Assembly (NCBI GenBank): GCA_900320545.1 | Contig: ONSU01000021.1 | Coordinates: 1 to 40,158, forward strand | Direction: 5' to 3' | Source: an uncultured Bacteroidales bacterium | GTDB lineage: Bacteria > Bacteroidota > Bacteroidia > Bacteroidales > UBA932 | DNA: 40,158 bases | Part shown: positions 8,417-16,841 of the stretch, piece after piece | How positions within the stretch are numbered: position 1 is the stretch's first letter | Layout of the letters: every line of letters starts with the position of its first letter | Program-made: the position numbers and the translations under genes | Notes under the pieces: model-generated | The model's input: only the letters and a program-made list of their open reading frames with translations | The model's database searches: none | Told to the model about the DNA's origin: nothing

Positions 8417-10266
8417 AGGGCCTGCATATCATTGAGTTTCTTGTAATAGCCGCCCAGGGCGATGAGCTCGTCGTGCCGGCCGCGCTCCACGATCCGTCCT
8501 TCGTGCATCACGATGATCTCGTCGGCGCCGCGGATGGTGGACAGGCGGTGGGCGATGGCGATGGTCGTGCGGCTCGACATCAGGCGGTCGAGCGCTTCCT
8601 GTACGGCGCGTTCGGATTCGGTATCGAGCGAGGCCGTGGCTTCGTCCAGGATGAGGATGGGCGGGTTTTTGAGAATGGCGCGGGCGATGCTGATGCGCTG
8701 CCGCTGTCCGCCCGAAAGCTTGATGCCCCGGTCGCCGATGTTGGTGGCGTATCCCTCTTCCTTCTCGAGAATGAATTCGTGGGCGTTGGCGATCTTGGCG
8801 GCGGCCACGACATCCTCCATCGTCGCGCCTTCCACGCCGAAGGCGATGTTGTTGAAGATGGTGTCGTTGAAGAGGATCGATTCCTGGTTGACATTGCCCA
8901 TCAGGGCCCTGAGGGAGCGGAGAGACACATCCCTGACGGAAATCCCGTCGATGAGGATGTCGCCTTCGGTGGTGTCGTAGAAACGGGGAATCAGGTCGAC
9001 GAGCGTGGATTTTCCCGCACCCGATTCGCCCACGATGGCGATGGTTTTTCCCTTGGGGATGTCGAGAGTGACGTCGCTCAGGATCTGCTTGCCGTTCTCC
9101 TGATAGCGGAAACCGACGCCGCGCAGGGAAATCCTGTCGTTGAATCCGGGAAGCGGGGTGGGGTCGGCCTTTTCGGTAATGGGATTTTCCGCTTCGAGGA
9201 TTTTGTTGATGCGCTCCATCGAGGCGAGTCCCTTGGGAATGCCGTAGGCGGCCTTGGAGAGTTCCTTGATGGGGGCGATGACCGAGTAGAGGATCACCAT
9301 GAAGAAGATGAAGGTCGGGGCGTCGATGAATTTTTCGCCCCAGAGGCCGGTCCCGCGGATAATGAGCGCGCCGCCGAAGGTAAGGACGATCATGATCATC
9401 ACGGTGCCCAGGAATTCGCTTACGGGATGGGCCAGGGCCTGGCGGGTGGCGACGCGGTTGTTCTTGCGGCGCATCGCGTCGGTGACGCTGTCGAACCGTC
9501 CTTCCATCCGGCGCTCGGCGTTGAAGGCCTTGATGATGCGGAGGCCGCCCAGCGTTTCCTCCACCTGCGACATCGTGTCGCTCCAGAGCGCCTGCGCCTC
9601 GGTGGAGCGGCGCTTGAGCTGCTTGCCGATAACGCCCATGATCCAGACGAAGCCGGGCACGAAGATGACGGTGAAGATGGTAAGTTCCGGGCTCAGGTAG
9701 ATCAGGGCGCCGAAGTAAATGATGATGAGGATCGGATCCTTGATCAGCATTTCGATGGAGGCGGTGATGGAATTCTCGACCTCGCCGACGTCTCCCGTGA
9801 TGCGGGCGATGATGTCGCCCTTGCGTTCCTCGGAGAAGAAGCCGATCGGGAGGGAGAGGATCTTGTTGTAGATTTCCAGGCGGATGTCCTTGACGATGCC
9901 GGTGCGGATGGGGATCATCACGGCGCTGGACCCGAAATAGCAGGCGGTTTTGAGAAGCGTCATCAGGCCGAGCAGTCCGCAGAGCAGCAGCAGGGTGTTG
10001 ACGGCGCCGTGCATCCCGATAAAGCGGGAGACCCACCAATAGGCGTTGTTGATGAGGAGATCCTTGAACTTGTACCCCTCCGTGCCCCACGCGATGAATT
10101 CGTAGGTCTTGTCGTCGAGCCGGAAGAGGATGTTCAGCACCGGAATGATGAACGAGAAGGAGAATACGTTGAAGACCGCCGACAGGATGTTGAGGATCAC
10201 CGACCCGCCGAGGAATCTTTTATATCGCGAAGCGTAGCGCTTCATCAGCCGCAGGAAACCGCGCAT
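8413..10266 (-). CDS. MsbA-type ABC exporter (fused membrane and ATPase domains), 617 aa
   Basis: This is a half-transporter that should work as a homodimer, exporting a lipid or other amphiphile across the inner membrane. A six-helix membrane domain spans about 1-345, including the coupling motif KILSLPIGFFSEERKGDIIARITGD. The nucleotide-binding domain carries Walker A GESGAGKST (413-421), the Q-loop region, signature LSGGQ (517-521), Walker B ILILDEA (537-543) and the H-loop IAIAHRLST. I chose the ATG at 10266: a perfect promoter (10291-10321) lies just upstream, and the longer reading from 10320 would begin inside it. It is first gene of the operon with VanZ, amidase and lipoprotein. MsbA (lipid A flippase) is the closest familiar protein, but substrate cannot be read from sequence. 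Confidence 0.94.
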   Translation of the reverse strand: MRGFLRLMKRYASRYKRFLGGSVILNILSAVFNVFSFSFIIPVLNILFRLDDKTYEFIAWGTEGYKFKDLLINNAYWWVSRFIGMHGAVNTLLLLCGLLGLMTLLKTACYFGSSAVMIPIRTGIVKDIRLEIYNKILSLPIGFFSEERKGDIIARITGDVGEVENSITASIEMLIKDPILIIIYFGALIYLSPELTIFTVIFVPGFVWIMGVIGKQLKRRSTEAQALWSDTMSQVEETLGGLRIIKAFNAERRMEGRFDSVTDAMRRKNNRVATRQALAHPVSEFLGTVMIMIVLTFGGALIIRGTGLWGEKFIDAPTFIFFMVILYSVIAPIKELSKAAYGIPKGLASMERINKILEAENPITEKADPTPLPGFNDRISLRGVGFRYQENGKQILSDVTLDIPKGKTIAIVGESGAGKSTLVDLIPRFYDTTEGDILIDGISVRDVSLRSLRALMGNVNQESILFNDTIFNNIAFGVEGATMEDVVAAAKIANAHEFILEKEEGYATNIGDRGIKLSGGQRQRISIARAILKNPPILILDEATASLDTESERAVQEALDRLMSSRTTIAIAHRLSTIRGADEIIVMHEGRIVERGRHDELIALGGYYKKLNDMQAL

Positions 10267-10290
10267 ACAGAGCCATTTTATAAAAACTCT

Positions 10291-10321
10291 CAAAAATAAC
10301 CATTTTTGCTTTGATTGCAAA
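10291..10321 (-). promoter_or_regulatory. consensus Bacteroidetes promoter TTTG-N19-TATTTTTG
   Basis: On the minus strand TTTG (10318-10321) is followed after exactly 19 nt by TATTTTTG (10291-10298), a full match to the -33/-7 consensus. Predicted initiation about 5 nt later leaves a leader of about 20 nt before the ABC exporter ATG at 10266. Confidence 0.85.
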
Positions 10322-10343
10322 AAAGATTTTTGCGGCCGGCGGC

Positions 10344-11282
10344 TTACAGGATGCCTGCAAGGTAAAGATACATCAGGCGGATGCGCCTGGAGAGGATGTC
10401 GAAGTCGATGATGTCCGGACGGTCCAGGGGTTTGTTGTTGTACCGGGTGATGCCGGAAGTGAACATCACGGAGGGGACTCCGGCTTCCAGGAAGGCCTTC
10501 TGGTCGGCCGCTTTCCGGTAGAACAGGTTCGTGAAGTCCTTGCTGCCGTAGTAGGAGAAGGAGATGTCCATCTGCGGGCCGGCGCGGTTGGCGGCGATGA
10601 GGTTCTGCCTCCGGCCGGTCCGCTCGTCCGAGAGCATCATCAGATAGTCCTTGCGGCCGGATGCGAGGGGCTCCGAGGTGCCTCCGACCTGGTCGATGTT
10701 GACCATCAGGTCGATGCTGCGGAGCGTGACGGGCGTTCCGGTCTCCGGGTCGGTGACGGCCCCCGCCTGCAGCAGGCGGACCAGTTCTTTCGAGCCGCCC
10801 ATCCCGTGCTCCTTGGCGTCAAGGGCGACGAAGAGTACGCTGTGGGCGTAGGACTTACCGTCCCTGCTGAGCAGTTCGGCCAGGGAAAGCATCGAAACGA
10901 CGCCGGAAGCGTTGCTGTCGGCACCGGGATAGAGCGTGCGGCCCAGCGTGCCGATGTGGTCGTAATGGGCGCAGACCACGATGTATCGCCGGCGGGGGAC
11001 GTCGGTGCCGCCAAGTATTCCGATGACATTGCGGCCTTTCTCTCCGGAAGCGGCGGTGAAGCCGCGGAACCAGGTGCTGTCCGCAGGCGAGAGTCCAATC
11101 CGGGAGAATTCCTGCGCGATCCACATCGCGGCGAGGGCGCCGCCCCGGCTTCCCGTCGACCGCCCTTCACAGAGGGAATCGGTCAGGAAATGGATCTGGT
11201 CCGAGATGCGGAGCGGGTCCTGCGCGAAGATATTCGTGCAGAAAATCGCCAGTGCGGCAAGAATATTGAATAAGCGTTTCAG
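10344..11282 (-). CDS. M28-family metallopeptidase-like protein with altered active site; probable CTG start
   Basis: The M28 fold is recognisable: AHYDHIG (ligand H106), GADSNASG (bridging D122), DAKEHGMGGS (metal ligand E158), NIDQVG (D197) and a C-terminal SGITRYNNKPLD. Two active-site positions are changed: the general-base Glu of the usual EExGxxGS motif is Lys157, and the C-terminal zinc His (usual YHKPTD) is Asn. The first ATG (11126) would leave out the N-terminus. Upstream in frame lies a good signal peptide (LKRLFNILAALAIFCTNIFAQ) whose first codon is CTG at 11280-11282, preceded two codons earlier by tandem stops. I take CTG as the start (312 aa). A -7 element sits at 11308-11315. 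It may be a divergent peptidase or a pseudoenzyme in the periplasm. Confidence 0.8.
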   Translation of the reverse strand: MKRLFNILAALAIFCTNIFAQDPLRISDQIHFLTDSLCEGRSTGSRGGALAAMWIAQEFSRIGLSPADSTWFRGFTAASGEKGRNVIGILGGTDVPRRRYIVVCAHYDHIGTLGRTLYPGADSNASGVVSMLSLAELLSRDGKSYAHSVLFVALDAKEHGMGGSKELVRLLQAGAVTDPETGTPVTLRSIDLMVNIDQVGGTSEPLASGRKDYLMMLSDERTGRRQNLIAANRAGPQMDISFSYYGSKDFTNLFYRKAADQKAFLEAGVPSVMFTSGITRYNNKPLDRPDIIDFDILSRRIRLMYLYLAGIL

Positions 11283-11292
11283 ACTTTCTTAT

Positions 11293-11300
11293 TATCTTTG
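11293..11300 (+). promoter_or_regulatory. -7 element TATCTTTG for the TPR gene
   Basis: A full TAnnTTTG match, giving an expected leader of about 28 nt before the ATG at 11333. No good TTTG at -33. It is face to face with the M28 gene's promoter. Confidence 0.55.
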
Positions 11301-11307
11301 TAGGATG

Positions 11308-11315
11308 CAAATTTA
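11308..11315 (-). promoter_or_regulatory. -7 element TAAATTTG for the M28-like gene
   Basis: The minus strand reads TAAATTTG, matching TAnnTTTG, about 26 nt upstream of the proposed CTG start at 11282. The -33 position reads TTTC. It lies only 7 nt from the oppositely directed -7 element of the TPR gene. Confidence 0.5.
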
Positions 11316-11332
11316 GTGTTTTTGGGCGTACA

Positions 11333-13348
11333 ATGAAATTTTTCTTCTCCCGAAAGTGGATTTTCACCCTCCTGCTCTGGGTCGCGACGGCTTTTTCCGC
11401 CGCGGCGCAGTACGACAAGGACGTGTTCTCCTTCCGCGGGAGAAGGGCGCTCGCCGACGGGAAAAACGCCGAAGCCATCCACAATTTCAACATTCTCGCC
11501 TCGCTGGACACGGCTGACTACCAGACCTTCTTCTTCCGGGGAATCGCCAAATACAACCTCGGCGACATCCGGGGCGCGCACCGGGATTTCGACACCGCGA
11601 TCCGGCTCAATCCCGTCTTCACCTCGGCCTACCACTACCGGGCCATCGCCAGCAACCGCATCGGCAGATATGACGACGCCCTCCGCGATCTCGAGAAGGC
11701 GATTTCCCTCCGCCCGGGCAACATCGGTCTCTACTTCAGCCGGGGCGTGACCTGGTTCTTCTCCCAGCGTTTCGAGGACGCGGTAAAAGACTTCGACAAA
11801 TTCATCCGGAAGGAGCCCAAGGAGGCCTCCGCCTATCTGAACCGGGGTGCCTGCTACCTCTTCCTGGGCGACACGCTCAAGGCCGTGAACGACTACAACA
11901 AGGCCATCAAGCTCGACCGTTTCGAGCCCGAGGGCTACATCCGCCGGGCCCGGCTCTATGCCGAGCAGGGACGCACCGACGAGGCCCTCGCCGACCTGGA
12001 CAAGGCCGTTTCGCTCGACACCACCAGCAGTTTCGCCTATTTCAACCGGGCCATTCTCGAAAACGACCGCAACGACCTCAATGCGGCGATGCGCGACCTG
12101 AACAAGGTGCTCGAACTCGAGCCCGGCAATGCGCTCACCCTCTACAACCGGAGTCTCATCTATGCCCGCGTGGGCAATTACGCCGCGGCGCTCGAAGACA
12201 TCGACCGCGTCATCAACATCAACCCGCAGAACGTCCTGGCCTACTACAACAGGGCGGCCTTCTTCTCCGGAATGGGCCGCTGGCGGGACGCGCTGGAGGA
12301 TTACGACAAGGCCATCGAACTCTATCCCGACTTCGCCAAGGCGTATATGAACCGCTCGTACGTGAAACTGCAGCTCGGGATGAGAGGGGAGTCCCGCGCC
12401 GATTATCAGACCGCCCGGCAGAAGGTGCGGGAATACCAGAACGCGGTGTCCCGCGAAGGAGCCTCTTTCGCCGATACCACGCAGAAATACAGCGCCCTGC
12501 TCACGCTTGACGCCAGTTTCGCCAAGAAAGACTTCGACAACGAACTTCTCCAGCACCGGGACGTGGACGTCAATCTGCGCCCGATGTACCGGCTGGCGCT
12601 CTCCGACAGCGGAGAGGACGTGCGCTACGCCCTGGAGCGCCGCTACGAAAACCGCGTGCTCGACCGTTTCGTCGCCTCTTCGCCGGTGAAGGTCGTGATG
12701 ACCAACGCTCCGGGCGACCTGCCGCATCCGGATTACGACAAGACGGAAGAGGGTATTGCATCTTCCTCCGTCTCCCGGGCCGGAAAGGAATTCCTGAAGG
12801 CGCTCAACGAGCTGGAGTCCAAACATTTCAATGTCGCGATGATCCATTATACCGATGCGGTGGAAGCGGAGGACGGCGATCCGCTCGGCGAATATTATAA
12901 GGCGCTGTACTATATGAACCGCGGGGTGCTCCGCGCCGATATGATCGAATTCATCGCCTCGATGGATATGAACGTCCAGACGCTCCGGATGGAGGACAAA
13001 GGCGCCGCCCGCGCCCGCGTCCGCGACCACGTGAGCCGCACCTACGACTACTCCGAGGCCGTCGCGGACATGCAGGAGGCGGCCCGGCGGCTGGACCTGC
13101 CCTATATCTGGTACAACCTCGGCAACCTCCGCTGCCTGTCTTCCGAGCCGGTCGAGGCCATCGAAAGCTACGACCGGGCCCTGAAGCTCTATCCCGAGAT
13201 GGCGGACGCCTATTTCAACCGGGGGTTGGTCCTGATCTATGTCAAGGACAAGGAGAAAGGATGCATCGACCTGTCCCGCGCCGGCGAACTCGGCATTGCG
13301 GATGCGTACGGTGTGATCGCCCGTTACTGCGAGGAGGAGCCGCGATGA
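11333..13348 (+). CDS. secreted tetratricopeptide-repeat protein, 671 aa
   Basis: A signal peptide ends near SAAAQ (residue 26). The rest is a long run of TPR units with the usual alanine, glycine and tyrosine positions (for example YHYRAIASNRIGRYDDALRDLEKAISLRP, AYLNRGACYLFLGDTLKAVNDYNKAIKLD). About nine come in a first block (about 40-345). An acidic or irregular linker follows (about 350-480), then two or three repeats near the C-terminus (about 590-660, ending in a Sel1-like KGCIDLSRAGELG). Such proteins are periplasmic protein-interaction scaffolds. No partner is evident, but the next gene starts inside its stop codon (ATGA), which ties it to the MBL-fold hydrolase at least at the level of translation. 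Confidence 0.93.
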   Translation: MKFFFSRKWIFTLLLWVATAFSAAAQYDKDVFSFRGRRALADGKNAEAIHNFNILASLDTADYQTFFFRGIAKYNLGDIRGAHRDFDTAIRLNPVFTSAYHYRAIASNRIGRYDDALRDLEKAISLRPGNIGLYFSRGVTWFFSQRFEDAVKDFDKFIRKEPKEASAYLNRGACYLFLGDTLKAVNDYNKAIKLDRFEPEGYIRRARLYAEQGRTDEALADLDKAVSLDTTSSFAYFNRAILENDRNDLNAAMRDLNKVLELEPGNALTLYNRSLIYARVGNYAAALEDIDRVININPQNVLAYYNRAAFFSGMGRWRDALEDYDKAIELYPDFAKAYMNRSYVKLQLGMRGESRADYQTARQKVREYQNAVSREGASFADTTQKYSALLTLDASFAKKDFDNELLQHRDVDVNLRPMYRLALSDSGEDVRYALERRYENRVLDRFVASSPVKVVMTNAPGDLPHPDYDKTEEGIASSSVSRAGKEFLKALNELESKHFNVAMIHYTDAVEAEDGDPLGEYYKALYYMNRGVLRADMIEFIASMDMNVQTLRMEDKGAARARVRDHVSRTYDYSEAVADMQEAARRLDLPYIWYNLGNLRCLSSEPVEAIESYDRALKLYPEMADAYFNRGLVLIYVKDKEKGCIDLSRAGELGIADAYGVIARYCEEEPR

Positions 13349-14136
13349 TCCGTTTCCTCAGTTTCACTTCCGGCAGCTGCGGCAATGCCGCCTATCTGGG
13401 ATACGGCGACGGCGAGACCGAGCACGGCATCCTCCTGGATGCGGCCGTGAGTCCGCGCACCCTCAGGGGCTATCCGGACTTCCGGCCGGAGGCGGTCCTG
13501 ATCACCCACGACCACGGCGACCATATCCGCAGCATCGGCTCCCTCTGCAAGAAACTGACCCTTCCCGTCTGGGCGACGACTGCGGTGCAGGACGCCCTGC
13601 TTCGGCACCCCGCATCCCGGGAGTACCTGATACCCTGCCGCCGGGATTTCAATCTTTCAGGCGAGAATGAAGTGGCTCCGGGATTCCGCGTCCGGGCCTT
13701 TGTCGTGCCGCACGATGCGACCGAGACGGTCGGTTTCCGGATCGTGCTCCCGGACGGACATAAGTTCGTGCTGATGACCGACCTGGGGTTTGTCACGGGG
13801 GAGGCGATGGCCTTCGCCCGGGAGGCGGATACCCTCGTGATCGAGTCGAATTACGACGAAGAGATGCTCCTCGGCGGCAATTATCCGCCCGAACTCAAGC
13901 GCCGGATCGCCGGCGGCGCGCACCTCAGCAACGCGGCCTGCGCGGAGGCCATCCGGGAATGCTGGCATCCCGGGCTCCGCAACCTGTTTCTGTGTCATCT
14001 CAGCGGAAATAACAATACTCCGGAACTTGCGCTGGCGTCCGCCCGCAATGCCCTGGCCTCCATCGGCGTAGCGCCGGGGGCGGTCAACCTGCGCGTCCTT
14101 CCGCGGGGGATTGCGACACCGCTGCTAAATCTTTGA
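13345..14136 (+). CDS. metallo-beta-lactamase-fold hydrolase (YycJ/WalJ-like), 263 aa
   Basis: The protein opens with IRFLSFTSGSCGNAAYLGYG, typical of the YycJ/WalJ branch of the MBL fold. It carries the zinc-binding THDHGDH motif (54-60), VVPHDATETVGFRI (second His region), the bridging Asp in MTDLG and a final LCHLSGNNN. In the family these are cytoplasmic two-metal phosphodiesterases or exonuclease-like enzymes, with WalJ linked to DNA repair and cell-wall signalling. The ATG at 13345 overlaps the stop of the TPR gene as ATGA and places the family's conserved N-terminus correctly. The lipoprotein gene begins 4 nt after its stop, so the three genes form an operon. Confidence 0.9.
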   Translation: MIRFLSFTSGSCGNAAYLGYGDGETEHGILLDAAVSPRTLRGYPDFRPEAVLITHDHGDHIRSIGSLCKKLTLPVWATTAVQDALLRHPASREYLIPCRRDFNLSGENEVAPGFRVRAFVVPHDATETVGFRIVLPDGHKFVLMTDLGFVTGEAMAFAREADTLVIESNYDEEMLLGGNYPPELKRRIAGGAHLSNAACAEAIRECWHPGLRNLFLCHLSGNNNTPELALASARNALASIGVAPGAVNLRVLPRGIATPLLNL

Positions 14137-14140
14137 TAGT

Positions 14141-15436
14141 ATGAAAAAAGCGATCTTCCTTTTTGGAATCTGCGCCCTGCTGCTGGCGGCGTGCGACAAA
14201 AACAATCCCGGCAATAACGGTTCTTCGAACGACCCCGGCGGGACGGGCGTCAAGCTCAGTTCCATCGTCTCCATCACCAAATCCTACAAGTTTACCTGCA
14301 ACGCCGCCTTGAAAACCCTGGCGGACGTAAAGGTCGTCTATGTCGGGGCTGACGGGAAGCCGTCCGCGCCGGAGAAAATCAACGGTACGAGCTGGGAACG
14401 GTCCGGCATCGAGGTTCCGATCCCGTCGAAAGCGACGGCGGTGGAGGGAAGCACCGCTGGAATCAGTGTGATCTGCAGCCCCAATGATGTGCCGGATACC
14501 GGTGAATACGATGTCCGCTACGAGATGGAATGTACGTACACGGTCACCCTTGACGACGGCTCGACCCTGCGGCTGCCCGCCTGGAACATCAACCCCCAGA
14601 TGCCTGCCGTCGAAGGACGCGATGCGGCGGAGGCGTGCAACGCGGTCAGCCTCTCCTGTACCGACGACAAGACCATTGTCTGCGACGACCGGGGCAATAC
14701 TTATATCGCCGACGCGGAATATTGGGAAAAGGAAGAAGGTGAATACGCACCCTCGGGCAATCTGGGCGGTGCCGCTCAGGAGTCTCCGACGACGAGTGTC
14801 GATGTTAACTATGCCGCTTATCCGGAATCGGTCGACCTCGGATTTACCGTCAACGGAGAGCCCCTTCTCTGGGCGACCCGGAACGTGGGCGCGCAGTCGC
14901 CCGGTGATTTCGGCGGACTTTATGGCTGGGGAGATGCCAGTGGATACCATACCTCGACGAACCCGGTCTTCTATCCCGCCCGTCACCCGGAGAATATCGT
15001 CGGCAAGAACAATAACAGCATCAGCGGAACCCGCTGTGACATTGCCTATTGCATGTGGGGATTCCGCTGGAGGATACCCTCCAAGGCCGAGTGGGAGGCT
15101 CTTGTTGCCAACTGCACCTGGAAGAAGAAGAAAATGGACGGGAACTGGGGGATGGAGTTCACCTCCAAGATCAACGGCAACTCCATTTTCCTTCCGGCGG
15201 CGGATGAACGTAACGGCGAGAATGTCTATCGCGAATCGATGTCTCCGGAGAATTGCCACGGCTATTATTGGTCCGGTGACTGGGTCGCGGGGGATGCCCA
15301 GTTCGCGTATCATTTCTATTATTCGCTATTCTCGACGGGGACTGTCTATTCCAAGGCCCAGGGCAACAAGCCCCGCTTCCACGGGATGTCCATCCGTCCC
15401 GTGACCTCCACCCGCCCGGAAGACATCATCAACTAG
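14141..15436 (+). CDS. FISUMP-domain lipoprotein, 431 aa
   Basis: A type II signal peptide with lipobox LAAC (Cys18) anchors the protein in the envelope. The N-terminal half (about 30-190) appears to hold an Ig-like beta domain. The C-terminal half (about 228-428) is a FISUMP (Fibrobacter succinogenes major paralogous) domain: VDLGFTVNGEPLLWATRNVGAQSP, YGWGDASGY, WRIPSKAEWEALVANC, YYWSGDW and a final MSIRPV. This domain is widespread in Bacteroidetes surface proteins; its ligand is unknown. Only 4 nt separate it from the MBL gene. Its last 8 nt overlap the 3' end of the convergent MATE gene, and I see no terminator hairpin between them. Confidence 0.88.
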   Translation: MKKAIFLFGICALLLAACDKNNPGNNGSSNDPGGTGVKLSSIVSITKSYKFTCNAALKTLADVKVVYVGADGKPSAPEKINGTSWERSGIEVPIPSKATAVEGSTAGISVICSPNDVPDTGEYDVRYEMECTYTVTLDDGSTLRLPAWNINPQMPAVEGRDAAEACNAVSLSCTDDKTIVCDDRGNTYIADAEYWEKEEGEYAPSGNLGGAAQESPTTSVDVNYAAYPESVDLGFTVNGEPLLWATRNVGAQSPGDFGGLYGWGDASGYHTSTNPVFYPARHPENIVGKNNNSISGTRCDIAYCMWGFRWRIPSKAEWEALVANCTWKKKKMDGNWGMEFTSKINGNSIFLPAADERNGENVYRESMSPENCHGYYWSGDWVAGDAQFAYHFYYSLFSTGTVYSKAQGNKPRFHGMSIRPVTSTRPEDIIN

Positions 15437-16823
15437 CGCCTTCCCTGACGATCCTGCGTCGCATCCAACGGTCGCCTCTGATGCGGAGGAGGAAGATGAT
15501 GCCGCGGATGCACAGTTCGACGGTCATCGCGATCCAGAAGCCGGCCAGTCCCCAGATCTTTACAAGGAAGATGGCCGGAACGATGCGGATGATCCACATG
15601 CAGCCCAGCGAGATGAAACTCGGCGCAAGCGTGTCGCCGGCGCCCATACAGGCCCCTTCCGCCACGATCGAGGCGCCGTAAAGCGTTTCGGCGAAGGCCA
15701 CGATGCGAAGCATCCTCGCCCCCAGGTCGACTACCTCCGGGTCGGGCGACATCATCCGGATCATCTGCGGGGCGAAGGCGAACATCAGGGCCGCCAGGCA
15801 GGTCATGATGAGCATTCCCCCGAGGGTGGTGATCCACGCGAAGCGCCGGGCCAGATCTTTGCGGCCGGCGCCGAGACTCTGGCCGACCAGGGTGCCGGCC
15901 GCGTCTCCGATACCGTATCCGGGCATATAGCAGAACCCTTCCGCCGTGACGGCGAAGGTGTTGGCGGCGATGGCGACGGTTCCGAGCGGGGCGACGATGA
16001 CGGTGCTGGCGATGTAGGCCCCGCGCATAATGATGTTCTGCAGGTAAAGCGGCGCGCTGATGGATACGGCGGTCTGCAGGCTATGCCCCCGGGGAAGTTG
16101 CAGGAAGCGCTCTCCCCGGTGGATTTTGAGTTCCGGCGAGCGGACCAGCAGGAAGAACAGCATCAGGAGCGCCGTCACGCCCTCGGCGAGGCCGGTGCCG
16201 AGCGCAGCGCCCTTGACGCCCATCCCTAACGTATAGATAAACAGGTAGTTGAAGCAGACGTCCAGGATGCACATCACGATGTTGAGGATGCTGGGAACCT
16301 TCATGTTTCCGCTGGCCTGGAGCATCATCGCGGCCATCCAGGAGAGCATCATCGCCGGCTGGAAGAGGGAGACGACGGCGAAGTAGTCCCCGGCGTCCTC
16401 GGCGATATCGGCCTTGCCGCCCAGCCAGAAGGGAAGCGGCCCCGAGACGGCGAAGGCGACGAGCCCGAGAAGCAGGCTGAAAAAGAAGGCGGCGACAAGG
16501 CCTTGCCCCACGACGCTGCGGGCTTTTCCATATTGTTTCGCTCCGACGAAATGGGCTACCTGTACGGAGAATCCGCTTACACAAGCCATACAGAAACCGC
16601 CCAGGAGCCACGTGCAGGTGGATACGAGTCCGATCGAAGCCCCGGCCTCCGCGCCGAGATGCCCGACCATCGAGGCGTCGATATATTGCATCAGGACGGT
16701 GCTGAGCTGGGCCAGAATGGCCGGGAGACTGAGGATCGAAGCGAGCGTGATCCGTTCGCGGAGCGTCATATCCGCCCCGCAGCGCACTTTTTCAAGGAGA
16801 TTGTCTTTGATCCTGCCCAGCAT
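15429..16823 (-). CDS. MATE family multidrug/Na+ or H+ antiporter, 464 aa
   Basis: Twelve hydrophobic segments and the MATE repeat organisation are visible. Each half begins with the typical helix (LPAILAQLSTVLMQYIDASMVGHLG and later YLQNIIMRGAYIASTVIVAPLG). GLVSTCTWLLGGFCMACVSGFSVQVAHFVGAKQYGKAR in the first half matches GDAAGTLVGQSLGAGRKDLAR in the second. These proteins export cationic compounds across the inner membrane in exchange for protons or sodium; the substrate is unknown. Length is normal for the family. The gene is 18 nt downstream of the phosphatidylserine-decarboxylase-like gene and may be transcribed with it. Its stop overlaps the stop region of the convergent FISUMP gene by 8 nt. 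Confidence 0.93.
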   Translation of the reverse strand: MLGRIKDNLLEKVRCGADMTLRERITLASILSLPAILAQLSTVLMQYIDASMVGHLGAEAGASIGLVSTCTWLLGGFCMACVSGFSVQVAHFVGAKQYGKARSVVGQGLVAAFFFSLLLGLVAFAVSGPLPFWLGGKADIAEDAGDYFAVVSLFQPAMMLSWMAAMMLQASGNMKVPSILNIVMCILDVCFNYLFIYTLGMGVKGAALGTGLAEGVTALLMLFFLLVRSPELKIHRGERFLQLPRGHSLQTAVSISAPLYLQNIIMRGAYIASTVIVAPLGTVAIAANTFAVTAEGFCYMPGYGIGDAAGTLVGQSLGAGRKDLARRFAWITTLGGMLIMTCLAALMFAFAPQMIRMMSPDPEVVDLGARMLRIVAFAETLYGASIVAEGACMGAGDTLAPSFISLGCMWIIRIVPAIFLVKIWGLAGFWIAMTVELCIRGIIFLLRIRGDRWMRRRIVREGAS

Positions 16824-16841
16824 GAGTGGGCAAAGATAGAC

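Noticed and set aside
8043-8432. N-terminal extension of the amidase-like protein by 130 residues
   Set aside because: Arg/Pro-rich shadow translation of the VanZ gene; the signal peptide begins at 8042.
8473-10299. Open frame opposite the ABC exporter
   Set aside because: Acidic, repetitive antisense translation; the ABC motifs on the minus strand are complete.
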